DNA of 64,000 nucleotides. It comes from an uncultured Desulfobulbus sp. GTDB lineage: Bacteria > Desulfobacterota > Desulfobulbia > Desulfobulbales > Desulfobulbaceae. The position numbers and the translations under genes were made by a program. Where the stretch lies: the NCBI RefSeq assembly GCF_963665445.1, contig NZ_OY762276.1, positions 3,838,601 through 3,902,600 of the forward strand, read 5' to 3'. How positions within the stretch are numbered: position 1 is the first letter of the stretch; each line of letters opens with the position of its first letter. This document shows, one piece after another, positions 1 through 8,600 of the stretch. Below the pieces are notes generated by a model. It had not been told where the DNA came from. It did not search any database and saw only the letters and a program-made list of their open reading frames with translations.

Positions 1-34
1 GGCTGATCACGCCCATACTGCTCAAAATTTCCAT
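1..34 (-). CDS. Possible 5' end of a gene running off the left edge
   Basis: On the minus strand an ATG at 34 opens a reading frame that stays open to the window edge and begins MEILSSMGVIS. A GGTGAG-like sequence lies just upstream. Only 11 codons are visible, so no function can be given. It would be transcribed away from the PsiE-like gene. It could equally be a chance open frame. Confidence 0.25.
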   Translation of the reverse strand, partial: MEILSSMGVIS

Positions 35-176
35 GCTCACCGCACCTAAAAAAAGACAACGCACCTATCGCTGTTTTCAGGAAGTCTAGAGTACAACAGC
101 TGTACACCATGAACTGCGCCGTCTTGACGGTAAAACCGGATGACTTCAAATCTCCATTAATAACTATTTGAAAATT

Positions 177-620
177 ATGAAGTTTCTCGACAAAGATGAC
201 GATAATTTCCTTTATATACTGAAGAGGATAATCCACTTCTGTCTGAAGGCCCTTGGCCTACTCATGGTTATCGTCATCATTTCGGGGGTGGTCGATGTGG
301 CCTGGACCATCTACCAGCGTTTTACGGCTGAACCGCGCTTTATCCTTACCATGGGAGACATCCTGAATACATTTGGCGCATTTATGGTCGTCTTGATCGC
401 CATTGAGATCTTTCAGAACATCATTCTCTATCTTCGTGATGATGTTATCCATGTGAAAATTGTGCTCGCCACAGCACTGATGGCTATCGCCAGGAAGGTG
501 ATCATTCTCGACTACGATGAACTTGAACCCCTCTATATCATTGCCACTGGCGTAGTCCTCGTGGCGACGGGCATCGCGTATTGGTTTGTCCATAAGCTGT
601 CCTCGACATCTCAGGAGTAA
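177..620 (+). CDS. PsiE-like phosphate-starvation-inducible membrane protein
   Basis: A protein of about 147 residues that resembles the PsiE family of small inner-membrane proteins. In Escherichia coli this family is induced by phosphate starvation; its biochemical role is unknown. Four hydrophobic segments are visible, roughly at residues 17-42, 60-85, 90-108 and 115-137, separated by short charged loops. The N-terminus is charged (KFLDKDDDN). I prefer the ATG at 177; a TTG at 168 would add three residues, and neither has a clear ribosome binding site. The gene stands alone, with a decayed transporter converging on it. Family assignment is by overall sequence pattern; induction by phosphate in this organism is not shown by the sequence. 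Confidence 0.75.
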   Translation: MKFLDKDDDNFLYILKRIIHFCLKALGLLMVIVIISGVVDVAWTIYQRFTAEPRFILTMGDILNTFGAFMVVLIAIEIFQNIILYLRDDVIHVKIVLATALMAIARKVIILDYDELEPLYIIATGVVLVATGIAYWFVHKLSSTSQE

Positions 621-640
621 CTCTGCAAAAAGCAAGATGT

Positions 641-1441
641 TTATTCCCCAGAAGTTTTGGTGCCGTGTAGTCTGAACCGTTGGGCATTCAGGATGACCAG
701 ACCTATAAAGATCAGGCAAATCCCGGCGAAAGCGCTGGAAGTAAGTTGTTCCCCCAGTACCATGACCCCGAGGGTCGCTGCCGGCATCGGCTCCGTCAAG
801 GACAGGGTGATGGTGGTTGCCAGTTGACCTCTTTGCAGGCCACGGACAAAGAGCCAGTACCACAGGGCCATGACAGCATTGGGCACATGATCTTTCAGCA
901 GCCCTTTGATCATCAGCGAATAGATTGCTGAGGAAGTACCGGCGCAATGGCCAACACGACGCCCATCAGGTCAATCTTCACCTCCCCGCTGTTGAGACTG
1001 TGCATGACACAACCGCACACAGCCAATAGGGTTGCCAGGTACCAGCGCCGGCTCAGAGATTCTCGACAGAACAGGCGTCCCCGTAAACCTCCGGCCACAG
1101 GCGCGCTGCCGATACCGACAATGGTACCGACAGCCACTCCGGTCCGGCCCTGGAGACAGCCGCAAAAAGCAGAGTTGGTACAGGGCGGTCAAGCCTGCTG
1201 CCCAGCCTACCAATGGTTTGTTCCTGTCCGCGAGTATCCCCAGCTCCCGTGTGCAAGGGCAAGCAGGAGCAGCACCGCTCCACCAACAACCAGCCGCAGC
1301 GCCCCAATGACCTTTGGTTCGAATCCTGCTGGTGAAAATGCCTGGGCCGTGCCGGTCGTCCCCCAGAGTACCGCTGCGGCCAAAATCAGCCCCCCCTGTT
1401 ATCGTGTCCTTTTTGCGCACAAGATAATATCCTTCCAACAT
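641..1441 (-). pseudogene. Decayed EamA/DMT-family transporter
   Basis: Conceptual translation across three frames reconstructs an EamA (drug/metabolite transporter) protein, but no single frame reads through. Visible blocks include LILAAAVLWGTTGTAQAF near 1400-1350, VAVGTIVGIGSAPV near 1140-1100, and LSLTEPMPAATLGVMVLGE near 820-760. The frame is lost at a G-run near 1395, again between about 1210 and 1145, and near 944, where restoring one G gives GAGTSSAIYSLMIKGLL. Between PNAVMAL and WYWLFVRGLQR about 40-50 residues usual in this family are missing. At least four frameshifts plus a deletion make this a true pseudogene and not one sequencing error. Its substrate cannot be inferred. Confidence 0.85.
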
Positions 1442-1480
1442 GGAATGAACGATTTTTTAGTTTTCCGGCACAGATCATAA

Positions 1481-1563
1481 ACCCAAAAAGCACGTATCGT
1501 GAAATCAGGGAGTTCCGAAGCTCAAAATGTCATTCTCGGGGCGTATTACGAAAATGACAATTC
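1481..1563 (+). repeat. Dispersed TIR repeat, copy 1 (5'-truncated)
   Basis: The sequence carries the repeat core (CGTGAAATCAGG, then CCGAAGCTCAAAATGTCATT) and the right end CTCGGGGCGTATTACG followed by AAAATGACAA. The left terminal CTCGTAAAAAGTC is missing or eroded. It lies between the EamA pseudogene and the SagB-like gene. Confidence 0.7.
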
Positions 1564-1706
1564 TGAAAAATTAAACAGGCTGTTGAGAGAATCAGGCATT
1601 CTCAATCAACTGCTCTGCGGTTAGCATATCTTCACAAAATTGAAATGTAACGAGCGGAAGGTGACTCCTTATCACCTCACCCATTGACAGTATGGAGATC
1701 AAGAAG

Positions 1707-3287
1707 ATGCCGGATGCCATCGCCAGCTATCATCAGCGCAGTAAACATCACCTCGACCGCTACGCCTTCGGACCCGATGGGATGGACTGGGCGACCCAGC
1801 CCGATCCGTTCCGTCGTTTCGCCGGCGCACCGGAACTGATCCTGCCCCTGGCCGCCGACCTTCGCACAGTGCGGTATGCTGATCTGTTTGAGGTGGGACT
1901 GATTCCGCCCGAACCGCTCGGCCTGGAGAGCGTGGCGGTCCTTCTCGAACTCTCCTTCGGCCTGTCTGCCTGGAAATCTTGGGGCGGTGAGCGCTGGGCC
2001 CTGCGCTGCAACCCTTCCAGCGGCAACCTCCATCCCACCGAATGCTCTGTCGTCGCTTCCGGAGTGGCTGGCATAACCGATGGTGTGTACCACTATGCCT
2101 GCCGCGAACACCTGCTTGAGCGCCGCTGCTCGGTTTCCTTACCCCTGTCAGGGGTGTTGGTGGGTTTGAGTTCCATCCACTGGCGAGAGGCATGGAAGTA
2201 CGGGGAGCGCGCTTTCCGCTATTGCCAGCACGACATCGGCCATGGGCTGGCCGCCTTGCGTTACGCCGCCGGAGTGGTGGGCTGGCAGGTGCGGCTCCTC
2301 GATGACTGGAGCGATGGAGATGTCGCAACACTTCTCGGCCTGGATCGCAGCGAGGATTTTGCCGCCGCCGAACCGGAGGTGCCGGATTTGGTCTGCGCTG
2401 TGGGGCCGGAACCCGAGTCGATCGCCCCCGAACCGCTGTTGGCTGCTCTGGCTGCAGGTCAGTGGTATGGGCGGGCCAATGTGCTCAGTCACCACCACCG
2501 ACATAGCTGGCCGGTGATTGATGATGCCCATCGGGCAACGATCAAGCCGAGAACGGTCGCGTCAGGAGTCCCGTCACCCAGTCTGCCGCCCGCTCCCGCT
2601 GTCGCCGGGGCGCAATCAGCGGCGACGCTGATTCGCCAACGCCGCAGTGCCCAGGATTTTGATGGTGTCACCGTTGCCAGCACTGAGACCTTGTGGCGAC
2701 TGCTGGATGCCACCCTGCCACGAACCGGACTGCCGCCCTTCGATTGCTGGCCTGCTCCGCCTCGACTCCACCTACTTCTTTTTCTGCACCGGGTGGACGG
2801 TTTTGCCCCGGGCCTGTTGTTCTTTCCCCGCAAAAACGGTGTGGTGGAGAGCGTCCGCCCATTGATGCGTGCCGACTTTGCCTGGATCCGGGAGGAGGGA
2901 CCTGAACATCTTCAGTTGTATCGACTGCTCTCCGGTGATTGTCGGCAGCTGGCGACCACGGTCGCCTGCCACCAGGAAATCGCTGGAGACAGTGTACTGA
3001 GCGTGGGGATGCTGGCCGAGTTCGACCAAACGCTTGCCGAGGGGAGCTGGCTCTACCGCCGTCTGTTCTGGGAGGCGGGGATGATCGGCCAGACGCTTTA
3101 TCTGGAGGCCGAGGCCGCAGGGTTACGGGGGACCGGAATTGGTTGCTATTTCGACGACGCCGTCCATGAGGTCTGCGGCCTCACCGGGACCGCCTATCAA
3201 AGCCTCTACCACTTCACCCTGGGTGGGGCCCGCACCGACCGTCGCATCCAGACCCTGCCGGCCTACAGTCACCTCCACCGTTTGTGA
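1707..3287 (+). CDS. SagB/ThcOx-type nitroreductase-fold dehydrogenase
   Basis: A 526-residue protein with two nitroreductase-like halves, as in the SagB/ThcOx family. Members use FMN to oxidise thiazolines and oxazolines in ribosomal peptides; others are of unknown function. The first half (about residues 60-250) has the FMN-site-like stretch RCNPSSGNLHPTE at 100-112. The second half (about 300-520) starts with the typical LIRQRRSAQDF and ends with LYLEAEAAGLRGTGIGCYF. The ATG at 1707 is preceded at 9 nt by GGAG; an in-frame ATG at 1692 overlaps that site. No YcaO cyclodehydratase, precursor peptide, leader peptidase or transporter lies nearby, so a role in peptide maturation is not supported by context. 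Product class is secure; substrate is unknown. Confidence 0.85.
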   Translation: MPDAIASYHQRSKHHLDRYAFGPDGMDWATQPDPFRRFAGAPELILPLAADLRTVRYADLFEVGLIPPEPLGLESVAVLLELSFGLSAWKSWGGERWALRCNPSSGNLHPTECSVVASGVAGITDGVYHYACREHLLERRCSVSLPLSGVLVGLSSIHWREAWKYGERAFRYCQHDIGHGLAALRYAAGVVGWQVRLLDDWSDGDVATLLGLDRSEDFAAAEPEVPDLVCAVGPEPESIAPEPLLAALAAGQWYGRANVLSHHHRHSWPVIDDAHRATIKPRTVASGVPSPSLPPAPAVAGAQSAATLIRQRRSAQDFDGVTVASTETLWRLLDATLPRTGLPPFDCWPAPPRLHLLLFLHRVDGFAPGLLFFPRKNGVVESVRPLMRADFAWIREEGPEHLQLYRLLSGDCRQLATTVACHQEIAGDSVLSVGMLAEFDQTLAEGSWLYRRLFWEAGMIGQTLYLEAEAAGLRGTGIGCYFDDAVHEVCGLTGTAYQSLYHFTLGGARTDRRIQTLPAYSHLHRL

Positions 3288-3770
3288 TCCTAACGACGCG
3301 CAGTCAGTTGATGCTCATTCGTATTGCGCGACAGAGGATATCGAAAATATTCGGCCGCGGTGGTTGATACGCCGAGCTTTTGTACTGGCGGTTAAACTTA
3401 CCAGTTTTTTTTGTGGCTCCATCTACCCGATCACACATGGTTCCTTCAGGGTGACCAGAGACATCTTCCATACGGACTGTACCAGATTCTCGATATACTG
3501 CTGTCTTGCGCGCTCCTTTCCATGCTTAAGGCGAACTCCCGGTGCACGATACCATCCTCAAGCACCTCAGGGAACCGACCAGGTATAGGGCTTCGTGTAA
3601 TTGTGCACACTTACCCTGCCGTATGGCCCAATCAGATTCGCCTTCGCCCCGAATCGTTCACTTCTGTTCCAATATTTTTTGCATCGTTTCGATTTATGTC
3701 GCCAGCTGAAAAACCTCGAGGTATAAAAAAAATCGTTGCTTTAACTCCATCCAACGAAACGAGGGGTATT
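3288..3770 (+). other. Gene-poor interval
   Basis: About 480 bases without a supportable gene. Open frames here have no recognisable domain and no ribosome binding site, and the longest merely extends the small gene at 3771 upstream. A GAGGGG ribosome binding site at the right end belongs to that gene. Confidence 0.5.
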
Positions 3771-4001
3771 ATGACAATAATGATAGGGATTCACCAGAAA
3801 CAGGATAAGATTGATAACTTGTATGAAAATTTGGGCCTGCGTGCCGCATCTCTTGCAACGGCCGGACCGTTCGCATCCAAAGAAGAGGCGCTGGAATGGC
3901 AGGAGGGGGTTCATTTAAAATTGAAGGGTTGTTCAATTATAGAACCCCTTGGGCCCGATGTGGAAAGCGTTCCATGGTATGGCTTCTCTTTCGAGAAATA
4001 A
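3771..4001 (+). CDS. Small hypothetical protein
   Basis: A 76-residue soluble protein beginning MTIMIGIHQKQDKIDNLYEN. The start is chosen because GAGGGG sits 5-9 nt upstream of this ATG. The gene is followed within 10 bases by a near-perfect hairpin terminator, which supports it being a real expressed unit. A segment reading AGPFASKEEALEWQEGVH suggests a small alpha/beta fold of the kind that checks or binds a ligand, but I recognise no family. The long upstream extension of the frame has no coding character and is not included. Confidence 0.55.
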   Translation: MTIMIGIHQKQDKIDNLYENLGLRAASLATAGPFASKEEALEWQEGVHLKLKGCSIIEPLGPDVESVPWYGFSFEK

Positions 4002-4009
4002 GATGAACC

Positions 4010-4043
4010 AAAAGAGGAAAGATTTTCAAATCTTTCCTCTTTT
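4010..4043 (+). terminator. Intrinsic terminator after the small gene
   Basis: Perfect 16-bp inverted repeat (4010-4025 and 4028-4043) with a 2-nt loop; the right arm ends in TTTT and the left arm starts with AAAA, so it could act on both strands. Confidence 0.8.
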
Positions 4044-4296
4044 GTGCCATAGAGGTGGTTCACGGACTCTGTGGTCATGCAACACAGCCACTCATCCCAG
4101 CCATGCCCCAGTGCCCATTGTGCACGAGAAAATTTGTTCGCCAGTATTAACCAAGACGTCGAGTTGCGTACCGGTTCCAATGACAAGCGTTCTGACAGAC
4201 GGGAAACCGCCTCCGTTCCCCCTGCACATCCCCCTGAATAAACTCCGACAGCCCAGCCTCCTTTTCATGCTCGCAGGGGACAACTCCAGTTACCAA

Positions 4297-4599
4297 TCAA
4301 CCTCGCTGATCTCCATCCTTTGGCTTGAGGAAAACGTCACTGAGCACTCTTCGATTTTCTTCCGTTTTTTCAATCCAGATCACCAAATCGCCTTTTTCGG
4401 CCCAGACCTTCATCATGTCGAAATGCGGTGGGCCTTTGGTTGAAAACCGCAGTGTCCCCACATACTCGTGAAATAAACTCATGCATTCCATGCACTGCCC
4501 GGTTCTCTGTCCTTCCCTGTACTGCACGGATCCTGTACAGAAAGGACAGGTAAAAATTTCGTCTTGAGTCAACTGCACCCAAAATTCATCCGGAAACAT
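4297..4599 (-). CDS. Small zinc-ribbon hypothetical protein
   Basis: A protein of about 100 residues with two CxxC pairs, CPFC at about residues 18-21 and CMEC at 36-39, typical of a structural zinc ribbon. The rest is predicted soluble and includes DLVIWIEKTEENRR. An ATG at 4599 has GAGGGAAGG upstream; a GTG at 4605 would add two residues. The gene starts about 25 nt from a copy of the dispersed repeat. No family is recognised; possible roles include nucleic-acid or protein binding, which is inference from the zinc ribbon alone. Confidence 0.55.
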   Translation of the reverse strand: MFPDEFWVQLTQDEIFTCPFCTGSVQYREGQRTGQCMECMSLFHEYVGTLRFSTKGPPHFDMMKVWAEKGDLVIWIEKTEENRRVLSDVFLKPKDGDQRG

Positions 4600-4622
4600 T
4601 CCCACCTTCCCTCATCAACTGT

Positions 4623-4727
4623 TTGTTCTCGTAAAAAGGCCCGAGAACGAGGTTTCGAGCTTCGTAAGTTGCTGATTTCACCATGCGTGACATCCAGGCT
4701 TTTGACTTTTGACGAAACCATCAACTG
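4623..4727 (-). repeat. Dispersed TIR repeat, copy 2 (reverse orientation)
   Basis: Reads TTGTTCTCGTAAAAAGGCC at its left edge, then CGAGGTTTCGAGCTTCGTAA and CTGATTTCACCATGCGTGA, and ends TTTTGACGAAACCATCA. This is the reverse complement of the family consensus. It lies immediately upstream of the zinc-ribbon gene on the minus strand. Confidence 0.85.
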
Positions 4728-5405
4728 TTTCCCAACAACTCCCACTGACCCTGAATACGGCTCGTCAAAATGAAAAGGTGGTGATATCCGGAAACAGAAA
4801 TAGATGGTCAATGATCCGAATCAAAATAGCGTTACCGTTGCGCCCACTCCTGTTGGGAATCATTCCCGTCGATATACGAATACTCATATACCCTTTTGCC
4901 GCTTCCGGCAACCGGGGAAGAGGACGAAAGAGGAATCCACAGAACCCAACAGACTGGACGCGAGCCCAGAGGAATGCCTTTTTACGACAAGCCCATCCGG
5001 TTAAAGTTGTCTTCAGTTTGCCTTCTTGCTCAACAGTCCTGCGAGTTGTCAGGCAACGCTTCCTCATATACAGATTGCTGAGATTGTGAAGACCAGACTT
5101 CTTTCCCTTTCCGCATCGATACATTTTGTAGAATTCCAAGAAATGTATATCATAGAAAAAGCGGTCTCTCTCAGCCACCTTGAGAGTCGCGTGCAGACAA
5201 ACAGGAGCGAGGCCTGAGGTTGCGCCCGTATCCAGCCTGCATCCTCCGCGACCGCTTGGACCATACCTGTTTTCCACACCGACAGTTCACCGCTATGACC
5301 AAGCTGCGAATTCCCCCAGCCACAAGAGTCCCAACAAACAGTGACTGAGCATCATCAGCCCGAGCAACGATTGGAAAAGCTCCACACCAACCACGGACAC
5401 AGACC
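4728..5405 (+). other. Gene-poor interval before the carbonic anhydrase gene
   Basis: About 680 bases without a supportable gene. Overlapping short open frames on both strands have skewed composition and no recognisable domain. I see no tRNA cloverleaf, insertion sequence end or clear promoter. Confidence 0.5.
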
Positions 5406-6041
5406 ATGAAAGATATCGAACGATTCATCAAAGGATTCCGCCAATTTCAGGAAGATTATTTCACTGCGAAAAATGCCCCGTTTGAACCGCTGAAACAGGG
5501 ACAAAGCCCTAAAACCATGCTGATCGGCTGCTCCGACTCGCGCGTGGACCCTGCCATTCTTACCCAATGTGCCCCTGGAGACATCTTTGTGGTACGCAAC
5601 GTGGCCAACCTGGTACCTCCGTACGAGCAGGGGACAGGCTTGCACGGTGTGAGTGCGGCCCTTGAATATGCGGTGTGTCATCTGGAAATCGAGCACCTGA
5701 TCATTTTGGGGCACTCCAAATGCGGTGGCATCCATGCCCTGATGGAATCGGAACAGTGCGAGGGTGAGAACTGCGGCTTCATCGACCGCTGGATGTCCAT
5801 TGCAGCGCCGGCAAAGGTCAAGGTTCTGGCCGAGCTCCCCGGCAAGGAACCCCGGCTGCAACACCGGGCAGTCGAGCAGGCCGCACTTTTACTGTCGCTT
5901 GAAAACCTGCAGACCTTTCCCTGGATACGAGAGGCTATGGCAAGCGGACATCTTGCCCTGCACGGCTGGTATTTTGATATCGAAGCGGGTGAACTGCTGG
6001 AATACCAGCCGACCAATGGAGGCTTCGTCACGATCAGCTGA
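5406..6041 (+). CDS. Beta-class carbonic anhydrase
   Basis: A 211-residue enzyme that interconverts carbon dioxide and bicarbonate using a cysteine-coordinated zinc. The signature GCSDSRVDP at residues 41-49 gives C42 with the D44/R46 dyad, and GHSKCGG at 102-108 gives H103 and C106, completing the zinc ligands. Length is normal for the family and there is no signal peptide, so it is cytoplasmic. The final residues (NGGFVTIS) also match the usual ending of this family. The ribosome binding site upstream of ATG 5406 is weak (ACGGACAC). The gene is monocistronic. In an anaerobe it would supply bicarbonate for carboxylations or help with pH balance, which is inference. Confidence 0.95.
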   Translation: MKDIERFIKGFRQFQEDYFTAKNAPFEPLKQGQSPKTMLIGCSDSRVDPAILTQCAPGDIFVVRNVANLVPPYEQGTGLHGVSAALEYAVCHLEIEHLIILGHSKCGGIHALMESEQCEGENCGFIDRWMSIAAPAKVKVLAELPGKEPRLQHRAVEQAALLLSLENLQTFPWIREAMASGHLALHGWYFDIEAGELLEYQPTNGGFVTIS

Positions 6042-6423
6042 GGGGATGTGGCTGACGATATGGCTGTGCGGAATGTCCCTAGAGAGGCTTTTTCATTGCT
6101 TCCCCGCACGGCATGTGCTTCAGTTTGTAAAAAGCCTGAAGGCATGAGCGCGGCGCGAAGATGCCCCCCTGCCCGGTCGTGGTCAGCCGAAGCAGTTCAC
6201 GGCACGCTAGGCCTTGTTGCCGCCAGACAATCCGGATGGCTCTATAAAAAATGATTACCTCTACAACCCCGCTTGGAGAAAGGAGATCTCTCCCTTCGGT
6301 CGAGATACCCCCCGCGCGGGGCCGACACTTTTCGGATCGCGCCGCAATTTCGATGTCATCTCAAACGAATGCAAGCGATCTCAAAACCAGAGCCTTGAGC
6401 TGAGGTTCAATGGTAATCATATC
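6042..6423 (+). other. Intergenic interval
   Basis: About 380 bases after the carbonic anhydrase gene with no supportable gene. It contains a GC palindrome (CCCGCGCGGG near 6311-6321). No T-rich terminator was recognised. Confidence 0.4.
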
Positions 6424-6516
6424 GTAATAAGCCAAAACTGAACGTCACCGAGAGTGACATCAGCAGGGTGCGGAGCTCAAAACGTCGCCCTCAAGGCTTT
6501 TTACGAGAACGACAAT
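6424..6516 (+). repeat. Dispersed TIR repeat, copy 3
   Basis: Contains AGCCAAAACTGAACGTCACC, GCGGAGCTCAAAACGTCGCC and the complete right end AAGGCTTTTTACGAGAACGA followed by CAAT. The left terminus is eroded. It ends 21 nt before the ATG of the PilZ gene and creates an artificial upstream extension of that reading frame. Confidence 0.85.
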
Positions 6517-6537
6517 CTTTTACCAGAGACTCACACT

Positions 6538-6900
6538 ATGGAAAAACGAAGATTTAGTCGCATTGCGCTTAAAATGCCCGCTAAGTTGACCATCGGCGAG
6601 GACATTTTTTCACTCAAGACGATCGATAATCTCAGTGTGGGGGGATGTTCGCTGGAAATTGCGGGAACCGTCCCGATCGGAACCGAATGCCGCCTATGGA
6701 TCCCCCTTGACTCGACCAATCCCGGCCTGGGAGTTGATGTCAGCGGGGTGGTTTTACGTGCCGACGAGAAGAGCTTGGGGATTCGCTTTGACACCATCAC
6801 CCCGGAGAGCCTGTTTCACCTGCACAACCTGATCCGCTACAACGCACCGGATCCGGACCGGATCGACGAGGAAATCGTCACCCATCCTGGCCTCAAGTAA
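6538..6900 (+). CDS. PilZ-domain protein
   Basis: A 120-residue single-domain PilZ protein, a class that often binds cyclic di-GMP. The binding signature is intact: RRFSR at residues 4-8 (RxxxR) and NLSVGG at 31-36 (NxSxxG). The remainder follows the usual beta-barrel pattern up to GIRFDTI. I start at the ATG at 6538 because the RxxxR motif lies right after it. The longer frame from 6454 would add 28 residues encoded entirely by the dispersed repeat. No partner domain is present, so it probably acts by binding another protein; the target cannot be inferred. Confidence 0.9.
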   Translation: MEKRRFSRIALKMPAKLTIGEDIFSLKTIDNLSVGGCSLEIAGTVPIGTECRLWIPLDSTNPGLGVDVSGVVLRADEKSLGIRFDTITPESLFHLHNLIRYNAPDPDRIDEEIVTHPGLK

Positions 6901-6920
6901 TCAATGACGGCCTCATGCAA

Positions 6921-7026
6921 AGTGATGGCCTCGTAAAAAGGAGCAATCTCTAAATCACGTCTTGTGAAATCAGTCGATTACACAGCTCAAAACGTCATTC
7001 TCGGGGCTTTTGTCGAAAACGTCAAT
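6921..7026 (+). repeat. Dispersed TIR repeat, copy 4
   Basis: Begins AGTGATGGCCTCGTAAAAAG, continues AATCACGTCTTGTGAAATCA and GCTCAAAACGTCATTCTCGG, and ends GGGCTTTTGTCGAAAACGTC. Nearly full length. It lies between the PilZ and ferredoxin-nitroreductase genes. Confidence 0.85.
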
Positions 7027-7040
7027 CGTGTAAAGACCGA

Positions 7041-7063
7041 GGGGCGCGACCGATGTGCGCCCC
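7041..7063 (-). terminator. Possible terminator of the ferredoxin-nitroreductase gene
   Basis: GGGGCGC (7041-7047) pairs with GCGCCCC (7057-7063) over a 9-nt loop just downstream of the minus-strand gene. The following sequence is only moderately T-rich (CTCGGTCTTT), so efficiency is uncertain. Confidence 0.35.
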
Positions 7064-7078
7064 GCCAGGATGGACATT

Positions 7079-7915
7079 TCAATGCAGGTTTACCCGGTTG
7101 ACAAAGGCCTCGTCGCGCTGCACGGTCCGGTGATACTGGACCGCCGGATAACCAAAGAGGAGTGTGTACCCTTTGACATGATCCTTGGGAATATCCAGCC
7201 GGGCAAACATATCGACATCCGGCTCGATAATTTCAAAGGCCCAACGGATCATGGCATTCCATAAAGTTCCAATCCCCATGGAACCGGCGAGCAAATCAAA
7301 ATAGCTCATGGCGATCAGTGCATCGGCATCCGGGGTGGTGATGGTCGGCGGTGCGGAAACCATCAAGAGATGCGGCGCGTTACGAAAGATGATATCCCGG
7401 CCCTGATCCCAAGCCTTGACCACATGGCGAAAATAGCTCTGCCCCTCTCCAAGCCGCTTCTCGGCCACCGCCCTGCGCAGCCCTTCCATGGTATCCCGCC
7501 GCAGGATGTCCATGCTCTCCTGATCCTCGATCACGGTGAATAGACACAATCGGTTGTTTTTTCCCGTGGGCGCATTGGCGACAATGGCAAGCATCTCGGC
7601 TATGGTGGCAGGCGCAACCGGCTCGGTCTTGTAGAACCGCACCGAACGGCGACCGCGAATAAGCGCCTCCATCTGCCTGGGACTGGGCAGCGTTTCCGGA
7701 AGCGGCAGGGAATTTTCCGGTCGGACGCCGAAAATCGACAGGGCGCCGGTGGGACAGACGGCCAGACAATGCTGACACTGGATGCAATGGTGCTCGCGCT
7801 TATGGTTGATCACCGGATAACCATCCTCCATCTCAATAATGTGAAAGGGACAGTCATCCACGCAGGCCCCGCATTGGCTGCAGAGATCGTGATCAATAGT
7901 CAACTGTAAATCCAT
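7079..7915 (-). CDS. Ferredoxin-nitroreductase fusion protein
   Basis: A 278-residue FMN oxidoreductase with an N-terminal 2[4Fe-4S] ferredoxin domain. Cysteines C12, C15, C18 and C22, and C44, C47, C50 and C54, form two complete CxxCxxCxxxCP sets. The nitroreductase domain follows from about residue 83 (LIRGRRSVRFYKTEP) with the typical APTGKNN stretch. This architecture is common in strict anaerobes, where the enzyme is fed electrons by its own clusters and reduces nitro compounds, quinones or unknown substrates. A GGAG-like site (AAGGAGCATCACT) precedes the ATG. It is divergent from the PIN-like gene at 8071. Confidence 0.93.
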   Translation of the reverse strand: MDLQLTIDHDLCSQCGACVDDCPFHIIEMEDGYPVINHKREHHCIQCQHCLAVCPTGALSIFGVRPENSLPLPETLPSPRQMEALIRGRRSVRFYKTEPVAPATIAEMLAIVANAPTGKNNRLCLFTVIEDQESMDILRRDTMEGLRRAVAEKRLGEGQSYFRHVVKAWDQGRDIIFRNAPHLLMVSAPPTITTPDADALIAMSYFDLLAGSMGIGTLWNAMIRWAFEIIEPDVDMFARLDIPKDHVKGYTLLFGYPAVQYHRTVQRDEAFVNRVNLH

Positions 7916-8070
7916 AGTGATGCTCCTTGAAAAAAACCGAATCGCGCTGACCGCGGAATCGGTTATGGTTCGTGGGATATTCGTTCCGGCAATACCTGCG
8001 GGAACAGGAGGTTGCGCTTCGTGATCGGTTGGCGAACCGACGAAGCTCGCGCTTTGAGGAAAAGAAGCCC

Positions 8071-8589
8071 ATGAAGCCGCCGAAACACGACAACCGGGCA
8101 GTACAACTGGTCTGCAGTGAATTGCAGGGTCTCTGTGGCGGCATTGCCGATACCTCGACCCTGATTTATTTGGATACGCTGGAACTCTTGGAGTTCACTG
8201 GGCAATGGCTCGATTTTCTGCTCATCCCCCAGGTGGTGGCCGAGTTCGGTCATCAGCCGTCGGGCATGCAGGTGCCCCCTGCGGTAGACGCGGCGACAAC
8301 CGATATGGCGGTCATAAAAACGGCCCTTGCCCTCAAGATGCCCGTCTTCTCCGAGGACGGCCAGATCCTTCGCCGGGCTCGGGACCTTCACCATCCGCAT
8401 TATAACTGCCTGATGCTGCTCACCGCACTCTATGCGCGCGGAATATTTCCTGAGCCCAGTTTTCAGCGGTTACGGGAAGACCTGCTCGGATTTGCCCGCT
8501 ACAGCCGCCGGGTGGTGAGCTACGCCGACCTGGTCTTCAACACCCTTCTAACGCTGCAAGCTGGGCGCCCATCCGACAAAAACAGATAA
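8071..8589 (+). CDS. PIN-like domain protein
   Basis: About 172 residues resembling the PIN nuclease fold. Acidic residues in the expected order are D27 (in IADTSTLIYLD), E58 (in QVVAEF), D78 (in TTDMAVI) and D96 (in FSEDGQIL). In toxin-antitoxin PIN proteins these bind metal for RNA cleavage. The ATG at 8071 has GAGGAAAAG upstream; the frame is open back to 7972, overlapping the promoter region of the divergent nitroreductase gene. There is no neighbouring small antitoxin gene, so a VapBC pair is not supported. It may be a stand-alone PIN-like nuclease. Domain assignment is from motif spacing only. Confidence 0.6.
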   Translation: MKPPKHDNRAVQLVCSELQGLCGGIADTSTLIYLDTLELLEFTGQWLDFLLIPQVVAEFGHQPSGMQVPPAVDAATTDMAVIKTALALKMPVFSEDGQILRRARDLHHPHYNCLMLLTALYARGIFPEPSFQRLREDLLGFARYSRRVVSYADLVFNTLLTLQAGRPSDKNR

Positions 8590-8600
8590 TACACGCACAA

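Noticed and set aside
1315-1330. GGTTCGAATCC, a tRNA T-loop-like sequence
   Set aside because: It lies inside the decayed EamA gene and has no acceptor, D or anticodon arms at tRNA spacing.
3411-4001. A 196-residue open frame ending at 4001
   Set aside because: Only the last 76 codons have a ribosome binding site and terminator support; the upstream part has no coding character.
4765-5277. A 170-residue minus-strand open frame
   Set aside because: Composition is skewed, no domain is visible and no ribosome binding site is present.
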